Assembly (NCBI GenBank): GCA_963821275.1
Contig: CAWGDF010000008.1
Span: 124,001 to 188,000, forward strand
DNA: 64,000 nucleotides
Origin: JACVRW01 sp963821275
GTDB taxonomy: Bacteria > Actinomycetota > Thermoleophilia > Solirubrobacterales > Thermoleophilaceae
Direction: 5' to 3'
Shown here: in pieces, positions 8,206-15,455 of the stretch
Layout: each line of letters starts with the position of its first letter
How positions within the stretch are numbered: position 1 is the stretch's first letter
Program-made: the position numbers and the translations under genes
Notes under the pieces: generated by a model
Database searches by the model: none
What the model was told of the DNA's origin: nothing
The model's input: the letters and a program-made list of their open reading frames with translations, nothing else

Positions 8206-8990
8206 TCCATGACACCGTACCCGGCGGCCAGGCGTATTCCCCCCGGCAGCTCGCCGGAGAAGGTCCCGAAGGGCTGGCGGTACTCGCTTCGGAGGACCAG
8301 CCGGTTGGTGTTCTCGGTCCGCTCGCTCCAGGGCTCGAAGCGAAGACCGCCCACGGCCGACAGGTCGCCGGCGAAGCGCTGCGGCTCGGCCTCGCGGGGG
8401 CGGCCGTCGACCCACACCGTCCGCTCGCTGGCCTCCGTGGCGTCGTGCACTCCCTCCACGAGGTTCCACGCCAGCTGCTCCCCCGACTCTCCCCGGCCCA
8501 CTCCGGCAGACCAGCGCCAGCGGGTGCGCCGGGCGTGATAACCGGCGGAGTCGTCGACGAAGCCCTCGTCGCCCGCGAGCTTCCATGTGCGACCGGCGAT
8601 CCGCACCTGGGCCCGCGCCGGAATACCGGCCTGCTTGCGCGTCCAGATATAGGAGCGGCCGTGGCGGGAGACCACCTCCACGCCGGGACCCTCGTCGAGC
8701 TCGACGTCGATCTCGGCCTCACCGTTTCGCACCCGTGCGCGACCGGGCGCCAGCTCCACGCCGCGCGAGCCCTCGTGCAACGCTCCGTCGGGCTCGGCCA
8801 GCGCCCACCAGCGCCGAGGGACTCCCGCCACGCGCGCGTGGGCCACACAGAGCATCAGCTCGGGCCGGTACACGGCCACGTAGCGCCAGCGCTTCAGCGG
8901 CCGCAGGGACCGCAGCGGGCGCATGCGGGCGGGGGGCAACGGGAGCCCGAGCTCACGCACGGCCGGGCCACGCACGGGAAGCGCATCCAC
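8184..8990 (-). CDS. DUF2804 family protein
   Basis: About 268 residues with the features of DUF2804: N-terminal LKRWRYVAVYRPELMLCVAHAR, a beta-rich core with repeated Trp (RRTRWRWSAGVG, FEPWSERTEN), and the C-terminal FGTFSGELPGGIRLAAGYGVMEWHDVLW that closes the family. No signal peptide is evident and the molecular function is unknown; distant similarity to lipocalin-like carotenoid hydratase folds has been suggested for related families. Start is GTG 8990, with a promoter-like element only 6 bases upstream, so the message is probably leaderless. It shares a short divergent intergenic region, holding a palindromic operator, with the nitrilase-TetR operon. Confidence 0.75.
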   Translation of the reverse strand: MDALPVRGPAVRELGLPLPPARMRPLRSLRPLKRWRYVAVYRPELMLCVAHARVAGVPRRWWALAEPDGALHEGSRGVELAPGRARVRNGEAEIDVELDEGPGVEVVSRHGRSYIWTRKQAGIPARAQVRIAGRTWKLAGDEGFVDDSAGYHARRTRWRWSAGVGRGESGEQLAWNLVEGVHDATEASERTVWVDGRPREAEPQRFAGDLSAVGGLRFEPWSERTENTNRLVLRSEYRQPFGTFSGELPGGIRLAAGYGVMEWHDVLW

Positions 8991-8996
8991 CGGCGC

Positions 8997-9025
8997 AGTA
9001 CACTGCAGATTGACTGGTCAGTCAA
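8997..9025 (-). promoter_or_regulatory. Promoter for the DUF2804-capA-capA operon
   Basis: On the minus strand, -35 TTGACT (9025-9020), a 17-base spacer and -10-like TGTACT (9002-8997), then 6 bases to the GTG start. The -35 box is one arm of the palindrome at 9010-9025, so a bound repressor would block it. Confidence 0.5.
9010..9025. promoter_or_regulatory. Palindromic operator, probable TetR binding site
   Basis: TTGACTGGTCAGTCAA: perfect 7-bp arms (TTGACTG/CAGTCAA) around GT, in the 52-base gap between divergent genes. Size and symmetry fit TetR-family operators, and a TetR gene is the second gene of the plus-strand operon. The site overlaps the minus-strand -35 and the expected start point of a plus-strand promoter (-10 TACACT, 8999-9004), so one repressor could control both operons. 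Confidence 0.65.
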
Positions 9026-9042
9026 CGCGAGGGGGGAGGACC

Positions 9043-9897
9043 TTGCGCGCAGCAGCCGTTCAGCTCACTTCGGACGACAACAAGGAGCGCAACCTCGAAG
9101 CTGCGGACCGGCTCACCCGAGCCGCCGCCGCCGACGGCGCCGACCTGGTGGTGCTGCCCGAGAAGTTCAACCTGCTCGGCGGGCCCGAGGTATACCTGCG
9201 CGGGGCGGAGACGCTCGACGGCCCCACCATCGGCTGGGCGCGCGAGGCCGCCCGCGAGCTGGGGATCGACCTCGTGGCCGGGTCGATCACCGAGCGCCGC
9301 GAGGGGCGCGAGAAGCTCTCGAACACCAGCGTCCACGTCGGCCCCGACGGAGAGCTGCGCGCCGTCTACCGCAAGATCCACATGTTCGACGTGGAGGTGG
9401 GCGGCCAGGTCTACCGCGAATCCGAGGCCGAGGAGCCGGGCGAGGAGATCGTCCTGTCCGAGACCCAAACAGGGCTCCCGCTCGGCCTCACCGTCTGCTA
9501 CGACCTGCGCTTCCCCGAGCTCTACCGCATCCTGGCGGTCCGGGGAGCGCGCGTGGTTACGCTCCCGGCGGCCTTCACGAAGTTCACGGGCCAGGCCCAC
9601 TGGGAGATCCTGATCCGGGCGCGGGCGATCGAGAACCAGGCCTTCGTGGTGGCCTCCAACCAGATCGGACTGCACCCGGAGGACAAGGAGAGCTACGGCG
9701 GCTCGGTGATCGTCGATCCGTGGGGCGAGGTGCTAGCCCGCGCGCCCGACTCGGTCGAGGGCCCGCTGGAGGAGTCCTTCATCGCCGCCGACCTCGATCT
9801 CGGGCGCCAGGACGAAGTGCGGGAGAAGCTTCCCAGCCTGGCGAACCGCATGGCGCAGGCCTACCACTGGCCGCAGCTCGAGGAGGCGCGTAGCTGA
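9043..9897 (+). CDS. Carbon-nitrogen hydrolase (nitrilase/omega-amidase superfamily)
   Basis: Hydrolyses a non-peptide C-N bond, probably an amide. The Glu-Lys-Cys triad is visible: Glu40 in LVVLPEKF, Lys111 in YRKIHMFD and Cys152 in VCYDLRFPELYR, with HWEILIRARAIENQ near the end. At 284 aa and with these motifs it is closest to the omega-amidase (Nit2) branch, which would act on alpha-keto acid amides or deaminated glutathione. I chose TTG 9043 because GGGGGAGGA lies 4-10 bases upstream and the N-terminus then matches the family. The TetR gene starts at 9897, overlapping by one base, so the two are co-transcribed. Confidence 0.88.
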   Translation: MRAAAVQLTSDDNKERNLEAADRLTRAAAADGADLVVLPEKFNLLGGPEVYLRGAETLDGPTIGWAREAARELGIDLVAGSITERREGREKLSNTSVHVGPDGELRAVYRKIHMFDVEVGGQVYRESEAEEPGEEIVLSETQTGLPLGLTVCYDLRFPELYRILAVRGARVVTLPAAFTKFTGQAHWEILIRARAIENQAFVVASNQIGLHPEDKESYGGSVIVDPWGEVLARAPDSVEGPLEESFIAADLDLGRQDEVREKLPSLANRMAQAYHWPQLEEARS

Positions 9898-10532
9898 TGG
9901 CCACCGCCTCCCGGACGACAGCGGCGGACAAGCGGCGGCTGATCCTGGACGCCGCCGTGCGCGTCTTCGCCCGGGACGGCTTCCACCACTGCCGGGTGTC
10001 CGACGTGGCCGACGAGGCGGGCGTAGCCTACGGCCTCGTCTACCACTACTTCGACTCGAAGGAGGAGATCCTCAACACCCTCTTCCTCGAGCGCTGGCAG
10101 GTGATGCTCGACGCCATCGCGGAGATCGACTCTCGCGACCTGCCTGCCCGCGAGAAGCTCCACGAGGTCGCCGGCTTCATCATCGAGTCCTACCGCCACG
10201 ACCCCGATCTGATGAAGGTGATCATCGTCGAGGTCACGCGGGCCGCGAACTCGTTCGGCCGCCTGCACCTCGAGCGAATCCGGGAGGCCTACGATGGCAT
10301 CGCCGACATCGTCGAGACGGCCCGTGCGGAGGGATCCTTCAAGTCGGACATCCCGGCCGAGTTCGCCGCGATGTGCTTCTACGGCGCGATCGAGCAGCTC
10401 CTCACCGGCTGGATCTTCGAGGTGTTGCCGAGCACGGACGAGGAGTACGAGCGCGCCAAGGGCCTCGTGGTGGAGGCCATATGCGGCGGGCTCGAGTCGG
10501 CGGGCCGGGGCGCCCCCGCGGCGTCTGCTTGA
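9897..10532 (+). CDS. TetR/AcrR family transcriptional regulator
   Basis: 211 aa. The N-terminal HTH is clear: ILDAAVRVFARDGFHHCRVSDVADEAGVAYGLVYHYFDSKEEIL-type sequence at residues 17-60. The C-terminal helical domain (TRAANSFGRLHLERIREAYDGIADIV and a CFYGAIEQLLTGWIF segment) resembles the FadR-like acyl-CoA-responsive TetR group, so a fatty-acyl or CoA ligand is possible. It is translationally coupled to the amidase. A 7-2-7 palindrome at 9010-9025 in front of the operon is the likely autoregulatory site and probably also controls the divergent DUF2804-capA operon. Confidence 0.9.
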   Translation: MATASRTTAADKRRLILDAAVRVFARDGFHHCRVSDVADEAGVAYGLVYHYFDSKEEILNTLFLERWQVMLDAIAEIDSRDLPAREKLHEVAGFIIESYRHDPDLMKVIIVEVTRAANSFGRLHLERIREAYDGIADIVETARAEGSFKSDIPAEFAAMCFYGAIEQLLTGWIFEVLPSTDEEYERAKGLVVEAICGGLESAGRGAPAASA

Positions 10533-10546
10533 ATCTCGCGCTGCAG

Positions 10547-10681
10547 ATGAACGATGTGGTCAAGAAGCTTCTCTGGACCGGCCTTCTGGCAGGGGTGGGC
10601 GCGGTCAGCTCCACGGTGACCTACCGGATCGCCACCGAGATCTGGGTGCGGGTCTTCAAGGAGGACCCGCCGGTCGACTGA
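10547..10681 (+). CDS. Small single-span membrane protein, 44 aa
   Basis: MNDVVKKLLWTGLLAGVGAV opens a 44-residue protein with one hydrophobic helix (about residues 8-28) and a charged C-terminus ending KEDPPVD. It begins 14 bases after the TetR stop, and its TGA shares a base with the next ATG (TGATG). I recognise no named family; size and context fit the small membrane proteins that precede holin-like/DUF3618 genes in actinobacteria. Support comes from tight packing and coupling rather than homology. Confidence 0.55.
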   Translation: MNDVVKKLLWTGLLAGVGAVSSTVTYRIATEIWVRVFKEDPPVD

Positions 10682-10878
10682 TGGCCGCCGAGCCCCCGCA
10701 GGCCACCGGCGACGAGCCGGTCAACCAGGGCGCTCCCGGCGGGCGACCGCTCGGCGAGTCCCCGGCCAGCGTCGGCAGCGACAGCGATGCCTACGACGAG
10801 CGCCCCGAGGCCTTCGTGGGCGGCGCCTTTGCCGGCGGTCTCCTGCTGGCCCTGATCCTCAGGTGGCTGGCGAAGTGA
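10681..10878 (+). CDS. Small C-tail membrane protein, 65 aa
   Basis: A 65-residue protein with a hydrophilic, Pro/Gly/Ser/acid-rich N-terminal two thirds and a single C-terminal hydrophobic helix (AFVGGAFAGGLLLALILRWLAK). It starts by overlapping the preceding stop and ends by overlapping the GTG of the holin-like gene, so it sits in a tightly coupled string. No family is recognised. Confidence 0.6.
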   Translation: MAAEPPQATGDEPVNQGAPGGRPLGESPASVGSDSDAYDERPEAFVGGAFAGGLLLALILRWLAK

Positions 10879-11348
10879 GCACGGGCGGCCTACCTCCCCG
10901 CGACAACGCCGACAAGACGCTCGGCGACATCGTCGCGGAAGTCTCCGACAAGGCCTCGCTGCTGGTCCGCGAGGAGATCGAGCTCGCCAAGGCCGAGGTC
11001 ACCACCAAGGTGTCGAAGCTGGGCAAGGGGGCGGGCATCGCCGCCGCGGCCGGCGTCTTCCTCGTCTTCGCCATCACGATGCTCTTCCACGGCCTGGCCT
11101 GGCTGCTCGACGACCTCTTCGGCTGGGACTCCATCTGGCCCGGCTTCCTGATCATGTTCGCCGTGCTGACGATCCTCGCCGCTATCGCCGGCTACATCGC
11201 CTACCGCCTGTTCCAGAGCGGCGCTCCGCCCACGCCCGACCTCGCCATCGAGCAGGCGAAGGCGACTCGAGCCGAGCTCGAGGCTCAGACGATTCAACGC
11301 GACCAGGTCGAGCGGACGCTCGAAAAGGGAGACGAGGTGAAGGCCTGA
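10875..11348 (+). CDS. Phage-holin-like (superfamily III) actinobacterial membrane protein
   Basis: 157 aa from GTG 10875, chosen because it makes the usual GTGA overlap with the preceding stop (GTG 10863 is also possible). An amphipathic N-terminal helix (DIVAEVSDKASLLVREEIELAKAE) precedes two membrane helices (IAAAAGVFLVFAITMLFHGLAWLL and IMFAVLTILAAIAGYIAYRLF) and a charged C-terminal tail. This is the layout of the putative actinobacterial holin-X/holin III family, which is chromosomal and not evidence of a prophage. It runs into the DUF3618 gene with one base of overlap; the two families are frequent neighbours. Confidence 0.8.
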   Translation: MSTGGLPPRDNADKTLGDIVAEVSDKASLLVREEIELAKAEVTTKVSKLGKGAGIAAAAGVFLVFAITMLFHGLAWLLDDLFGWDSIWPGFLIMFAVLTILAAIAGYIAYRLFQSGAPPTPDLAIEQAKATRAELEAQTIQRDQVERTLEKGDEVKA

Positions 11349-11575
11349 TGGCGAACGGCGTCCGCAGCCCGGAGATGATCAAGCAGTCGATCGAGGAGAC
11401 CCGCCGGGAGCTGGCCTTCTCGGTGAACGACCTGCGCTCGAAGGTGGACGAGCTGGCGGACTGGCGCGGTCACCTGCGCCGCAACCGCAAGGCCGCCCTG
11501 ATAGGCGCCGCGGTGGCCGGCTTCGTGATCGGCGGCGGGGTGGCCGCCACCCTGTCGATCGTCACCCGGCGCTAG
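11348..11575 (+). CDS. DUF3618 domain membrane protein
   Basis: 75 aa. The N-terminal half, IKQSIEETRRELAFSVNDLRSKVDEL, is the DUF3618 helix; a single membrane span (ALIGAAVAGFVIGGGVAATL) follows. The family is of unknown function, common in actinobacteria and usually located just behind a holin-like gene, as here. It is the last gene of the nitrilase-TetR-small membrane protein string. Confidence 0.82.
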   Translation: MANGVRSPEMIKQSIEETRRELAFSVNDLRSKVDELADWRGHLRRNRKAALIGAAVAGFVIGGGVAATLSIVTRR

Positions 11576-11609
11576 ATTTCCGGCCGGTCAACGCACAAGG
11601 GGGAACCAA

Positions 11610-12275
11610 ATGAGGATGATCGGAGTGGGCTTCGGCCGAAGCGGCACCATGTCGCTGAAGGCCGCGCTCGAGGAACTGACGGGCGAGCCCTGCTTCCACA
11701 TGATCGACCTGATCATCGGCGAGAACCGCGACCGCGACCTGCCCTACTGGAGCAAGATCGCCGACAAGGAGCCGGTCGATTGGGACGAGGTGTTCGAGGG
11801 CTGGGGGACGACGGTCGACTGGCCGGCGTGCTCACGCTGGGAGCAGCTCGTCGAGCATTTCGAAGACGTGCCCGTGCTCCTGAACTACCGTGACTTCGAC
11901 GGCTTCTACAAGAGTTGCCAGAACACCATCCTCGCGGTCAAGCAGGCCGCGATGGCGGGCGAGCTGCCCGAGGACGCAAGCCGCGAGGGCCCGTCGCCCG
12001 AGCTGTGGGTCGCGATCGAGAAGCTCATCTGGCAGGGCGACTTCCAGGGCCGCTTCGAGGACAAGGAGTGGACGCGGCAGATGTACTACGACCGCATCGA
12101 GACCATCAAGCGCACGCTGCCGGCCGAGCGCCTGATCGTCTGGGAGCTGGGCGTGGACGGCTGGGAGCCGCTGGCCGACGCGCTCGGTGTCGAGGCGCCG
12201 GACAAGCCGTTCCCGCGTCTCCACGACACCAACGAGTTCCGCACCGAGTTCGGGCTGGAGCCGCTGCCGGCCTAG
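11610..12275 (+). CDS. Sulfotransferase family protein
   Basis: 221 aa. The N-terminal IGVGFGRSGTMSLKAALEEL is the 5'-phosphosulfate-binding loop of PAPS-dependent sulfotransferases; VDWPACSRWEQLVEHFEDVPVLLNYRDFDGFYKSC matches the second conserved region of the Sulfotransferase_4 group, and the C-terminus PRLHDTNEFRTEFG fits. It transfers a sulfate group from PAPS to an unknown hydroxyl acceptor. ATG 11610 has a good ribosome site (AAGGGGGAA) and a possible -10 box TAGATT at 11573-11578. It stands as a single gene, convergent with the flippase gene. Confidence 0.8.
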   Translation: MRMIGVGFGRSGTMSLKAALEELTGEPCFHMIDLIIGENRDRDLPYWSKIADKEPVDWDEVFEGWGTTVDWPACSRWEQLVEHFEDVPVLLNYRDFDGFYKSCQNTILAVKQAAMAGELPEDASREGPSPELWVAIEKLIWQGDFQGRFEDKEWTRQMYYDRIETIKRTLPAERLIVWELGVDGWEPLADALGVEAPDKPFPRLHDTNEFRTEFGLEPLPA

Positions 12276-12307
12276 ACGCAAGCGGAGAGGCCCTCACAAA
12301 CTTCCGG

Positions 12308-12337
12308 CGCCGGCGGCCGTGCGGGCGGCCGTCGGCG
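12308..12337. terminator. Hairpin between convergent genes
   Basis: CGCCGGCGGCCG (12308-12319) pairs with CGGCCGTCGGCG (12326-12337) with one mismatch and a 6-base loop. It sits in the gap between the convergent sulfotransferase and flippase genes and could end both transcripts. Confidence 0.55.
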
Positions 12338-12352
12338 ACCGGGGGCCTCGCC

Positions 12353-13384
12353 TCAGCCCGCCCGGCTCTCCACCTGCTTCATGGCGGCGGCCTCGTCGAG
12401 CTGCCCGTAGAGCCGCCGGTGCACGATCGCCGCCACGGCGCCGGCCGGGATCGGCAGCCAGAACGACACCAGGCGGTAGGCGAGCGTGGCCACCACGGCG
12501 GCGCCGGCGCCCACCCCGGCCAGCGCGAGCGTTCCCGTCAGGCCGGCCTCCACGAACCCCAGCCCTCCCGGCGTGAGCGGGAGGGTGCCCAGCAGCTGGG
12601 CCGCGAAGAACGCGAGCAGCACCAGTGAGGCCCGCGGCTCGGACCCGACGGCGTAGAGGGCTGCCAGCAGCGTGAGGTAGTCGAGCACCCAGCGCCCGCC
12701 GGCGGCCAGCAGCGCCTTCCACCACTGGCGCCCCAGCACGTCGAGGACCACGTCGCGCTCGGAGATCAACCGCTCCGGCAGGTGGGTGAGCGGCTCACGC
12801 CTGCGCAGCACGCGATTGCGCACCGCCTGCGCCGCGCGCCCGATCACCTGCAGCGGGCGGTCCCAGACGATGCAGGCGGCGCCGACGCAGAACATGGCCA
12901 CGAACACGACTGCGCCCGCGATGGCGGCGTGCACGAGGTTGGGGTCCACGGCGGTGCCGCCGACTACGGCCGGCACCGCCAGCAACGGCAGCGCCAGCAG
13001 CGTGCCGAAGACAAGGATCGACGAGGCGGTCATGCCCGAGGCCGCCGCAGCCCCCGGAACCCCGCCGCGGGCGAGCATCGCGTACTGCATCGCGCCGGCG
13101 GCGGCCACGCCGCCCGGCACGATCCGGCCGAAGGCGTTGGAGGCGAGCTGGGACGTGATCACCGGTCCCCAGCGGTCCACCCGCAGCGCCAGGCGCTGCA
13201 CCCACCACATGGAGGCGTAGCTGCCCACCTGCAGCGCCAGCATCGCCACGAACCAGAGCGGGTCGATGTCGCCGAGCTGGTCGAACGCTCCGAAGACCTC
13301 GAGCAGCGCGGGCGCGAGCAGATAGAGCGACACGCCCGTGACCGCGAGCAGCAGTCCCTGGCGGGCGAGCGCGGCCGGAGCCAT
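12353..13384 (-). CDS. Flippase-like membrane protein (lysylphosphatidylglycerol synthase TM region/UPF0104)
   Basis: 343 aa with seven to eight hydrophobic helices. Family marks include SQLASNAFGRIVPGGVAAAGAMQYAML and the C-terminal LLGTLPLTPGGLGFVEAGLTGTL, typical of the UPF0104/AglD-like domain found in lipid-linked sugar and lipid flippases; the soluble aminoacyl-transfer domain of MprF is absent. Substrate unknown. ATG 13384 lies 9 bases behind the AI-2E transporter gene, so the two form an operon on the minus strand. A second copy of this fold is fused to a glycosyltransferase at 25591-27922. Confidence 0.8.
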   Translation of the reverse strand: MAPAALARQGLLLAVTGVSLYLLAPALLEVFGAFDQLGDIDPLWFVAMLALQVGSYASMWWVQRLALRVDRWGPVITSQLASNAFGRIVPGGVAAAGAMQYAMLARGGVPGAAAASGMTASSILVFGTLLALPLLAVPAVVGGTAVDPNLVHAAIAGAVVFVAMFCVGAACIVWDRPLQVIGRAAQAVRNRVLRRREPLTHLPERLISERDVVLDVLGRQWWKALLAAGGRWVLDYLTLLAALYAVGSEPRASLVLLAFFAAQLLGTLPLTPGGLGFVEAGLTGTLALAGVGAGAAVVATLAYRLVSFWLPIPAGAVAAIVHRRLYGQLDEAAAMKQVESRAG

Positions 13385-13393
13385 GCTCAGAGG

Positions 13394-14488
13394 CTACGCG
13401 GGCGCCGGATCGACCGCGGGCGGCGTCTGGTCAGGTGGGGAGTCGTCCTCGGGAGGCTTGATCGACATCGTGCGCAGGTCCACGTACTCGCGGATCAGGA
13501 TCTGGATCGAGGCTGCGACCGGGATGGCCACGAGCGCCCCGAGCACCCCGAGCAGCGACGCGCCGAACAGCACGGCGACGATCGTGATGAACGGTTGCAC
13601 GTGAACGGTGCGCTTCTGGATCTGCGGCTGGATCACGTGGTTCTCGAACTGCTGGTAGACGATCGCCCACACCACCCAGACGATCGTGGCGGTGGGGAAG
13701 TTCTCGAAGAGCGTGACCACCGCGATCAGAACGGCGGCGATCGTCGCGCCGATGAGCGGGATCAGGGAGAACAGCCCGGCGATCACGGCCAGGGGCGCCC
13801 TGAAGGGGACGCCCAGGATCGTGAGGACGATGTAGGAGGTCACTCCCGCGATCACGGCGATCGTCAGCGCTCCGGCCATGTAGCCGCCCACCGCGCTGGC
13901 CATGTGGTCGAGCGAGCGGCGCAATCGCTCCCGCTCCTCCTCGGGGCGGGTGGTCAGTATTCGGTCGGTCCACGCGCGACCGTTGGCCAGCAGAAACGCG
14001 GTGAGCACCAGGATCGTGACGAGAGCGAAGAGGGAGTTGACGATCCCGATGCCCACGTCGCGCAGGGCCCCCGCGGCGCCGCCGAGCTTGTCGGGCAGCT
14101 TGCCGGCCTCCTCCTCCAGCTTCGAAGTGATGTCGTAATCGCGGTTGAGCTCACGCAGCCGCCGGTTCTCCCGGACGAACTCAGTCACGTCGCGGGAGTA
14201 GGCCGGCAGGTTCTGGGCGAAGCGGTCGCCCTCGGTGATGATCGGCGGCACCAGCAGGGCGATCAGCAGCAGCGGCAGGGCGAGGAGCCCCACGAGCACG
14301 ATGGCCACGGCAATGCCGCGCCGCATCCGCCGGGCCAGGACGTTCACCGGGCCCGACAGCGCCGCCGCGATGAAGATCGCGATCAAGAGCCAGAGCAGCG
14401 GTCGTCGCACCAGGTAGACCAGGTAGAGGCAGATCGCGACCGCGACGACGATCAGGACGATCCGCACGATCATTCGCGCGGAGTACAC
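13394..14488 (-). CDS. AI-2E family transporter (PerM/YdiK type)
   Basis: 364 aa with about eight membrane helices. Typical marks are the PLLWLLIAIFIAAALSGPVN region, a large loop with FVRENRRL, and the C-terminal block GLFSLIPLIGATIAAVLIA followed by QQFENHVIQPQI and GVLGALVAIPVAA. Members of this family export small molecules or act as Na+/H+ antiporters; the AI-2 link applies to few of them. GTG 14488 is used here; ATG 14473 is an equally possible start. Confidence 0.88.
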   Translation of the reverse strand: MYSARMIVRIVLIVVAVAICLYLVYLVRRPLLWLLIAIFIAAALSGPVNVLARRMRRGIAVAIVLVGLLALPLLLIALLVPPIITEGDRFAQNLPAYSRDVTEFVRENRRLRELNRDYDITSKLEEEAGKLPDKLGGAAGALRDVGIGIVNSLFALVTILVLTAFLLANGRAWTDRILTTRPEEERERLRRSLDHMASAVGGYMAGALTIAVIAGVTSYIVLTILGVPFRAPLAVIAGLFSLIPLIGATIAAVLIAVVTLFENFPTATIVWVVWAIVYQQFENHVIQPQIQKRTVHVQPFITIVAVLFGASLLGVLGALVAIPVAASIQILIREYVDLRTMSIKPPEDDSPPDQTPPAVDPAPA

Positions 14489-14519
14489 GGGACGGTATTC
14501 GCCCCGTAGCCGGAGGCTC

Positions 14520-15389
14520 CTACTCCACGAAGCGGCTGGGCAGGGCCCCGAGCCCCAGCAGCCCCGGCCCCGTGTGGGCCGCCAGCACGGGGCCGATCTC
14601 GCTCACCAGGTGAGGTGGCCGGCCGAAGACCTCGGTGCCCCGCTCCACGAGCCGCGCGCACTGGTCGGGCGCGTTGATGTGCTGGGCCGACCAGGCGTCG
14701 GCGCCGGATTCGTGGCGCTGGGAGGCGTAGTCGACGAGCCGCTCGAAGGCCCGGCCGGCGGTGCGCACCCGCTCCACCGGGACCATCTCGTTCTCGACGG
14801 TGAGAATCGGCTTGACCTTGAGCGTCGAGCCGATCCACGCGCTCGCCGCCCCAATGCGCCCGCCGCGCCGCAGGAACTCGAGGGTGTCGACCGCGAACCA
14901 CATCTTCAGCTCGCCGCGGGCCTCGGCCACCCGCGCGGCCACCTCGGAGCGGTTTGCGCCCTGCGCCGCCGCGTGGGCCGCGGCGAGGGCCATGAAGCCC
15001 AGGCCGCCGGCGGCGGTCATCGAGTCCACGACCTCGATGCGCTCCCCGCCGCCGCCGTCGCGCTCGAGCGCCGCCTTGGCCTGGCGGGCGGCCTCGGGCG
15101 TGCCCGACAGGCCCCCGGAGATGTGCACCGAGACGATCTCGTGGCCCTCCGCCAGCAGCGGCTCGAAGGTCGAGTTGAAGTCGCCCACCGAGGGCTGCGA
15201 CGTGGTGGGCAGCTTCTCCGCCGTGCGCAGCTCCTCGAAGAAGGCCGGATAGTCGGTGATCTCGTTCTCGGGAACAGGCCGATCCCCCCCGAACACCACG
15301 TACAGGGGGACCACCCGAATGCCGTGACGTTCGACGAGCTCCGGTGGCAGTGATGCGGTGCTGTCGGTCACCACGACGACGCTGCTCAT
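14520..15389 (-). CDS. DegV family fatty-acid-binding protein
   Basis: 289 aa. VVVTDSTASLPPELVERHGIRVVPL at the N-terminus, TSQPSVGDF and HISGGLSGTPEAARQA in the first domain and FLRRGGRIGAASAWIGSTLKVKPIL in the second are the DegV/FakB signature. Homologues hold one fatty acid and present it to a FakA kinase for phospholipid synthesis; no fakA is in this window. A TAGGCT -10 box lies 9 bases before the ATG, so the message may be leaderless. It is divergent from the epimerase gene. Confidence 0.9.
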   Translation of the reverse strand: MSSVVVVTDSTASLPPELVERHGIRVVPLYVVFGGDRPVPENEITDYPAFFEELRTAEKLPTTSQPSVGDFNSTFEPLLAEGHEIVSVHISGGLSGTPEAARQAKAALERDGGGGERIEVVDSMTAAGGLGFMALAAAHAAAQGANRSEVAARVAEARGELKMWFAVDTLEFLRRGGRIGAASAWIGSTLKVKPILTVENEMVPVERVRTAGRAFERLVDYASQRHESGADAWSAQHINAPDQCARLVERGTEVFGRPPHLVSEIGPVLAAHTGPGLLGLGALPSRFVE

Positions 15390-15398
15390 GCGCGCGGG

Positions 15399-15404
15399 AG
15401 CCTA
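15399..15404 (-). promoter_or_regulatory. -10 box of degV-family gene
   Basis: Minus-strand TAGGCT (within TATAGGCT), 9 bases upstream of ATG 15389; no Shine-Dalgarno lies in between. Confidence 0.4.
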
Positions 15405-15443
15405 TAGGGCCGGTTGCAGGTTTCCGCCACCACGCTTGGGGGC

Positions 15444-15449
15444 TATCGT
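15444..15449 (+). promoter_or_regulatory. -10 box of the epimerase gene (leaderless)
   Basis: TATCGT followed by 6 bases and ATG 15456, leaving no room for a ribosome site. Confidence 0.45.
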
Positions 15450-15455
15450 CGGCCC

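Noticed and set aside
10875..11348. Prophage based on a holin-like gene
   Set aside because: No other phage genes, integrase or att site nearby; this holin-like family is a normal chromosomal actinobacterial membrane protein paired with DUF3618.
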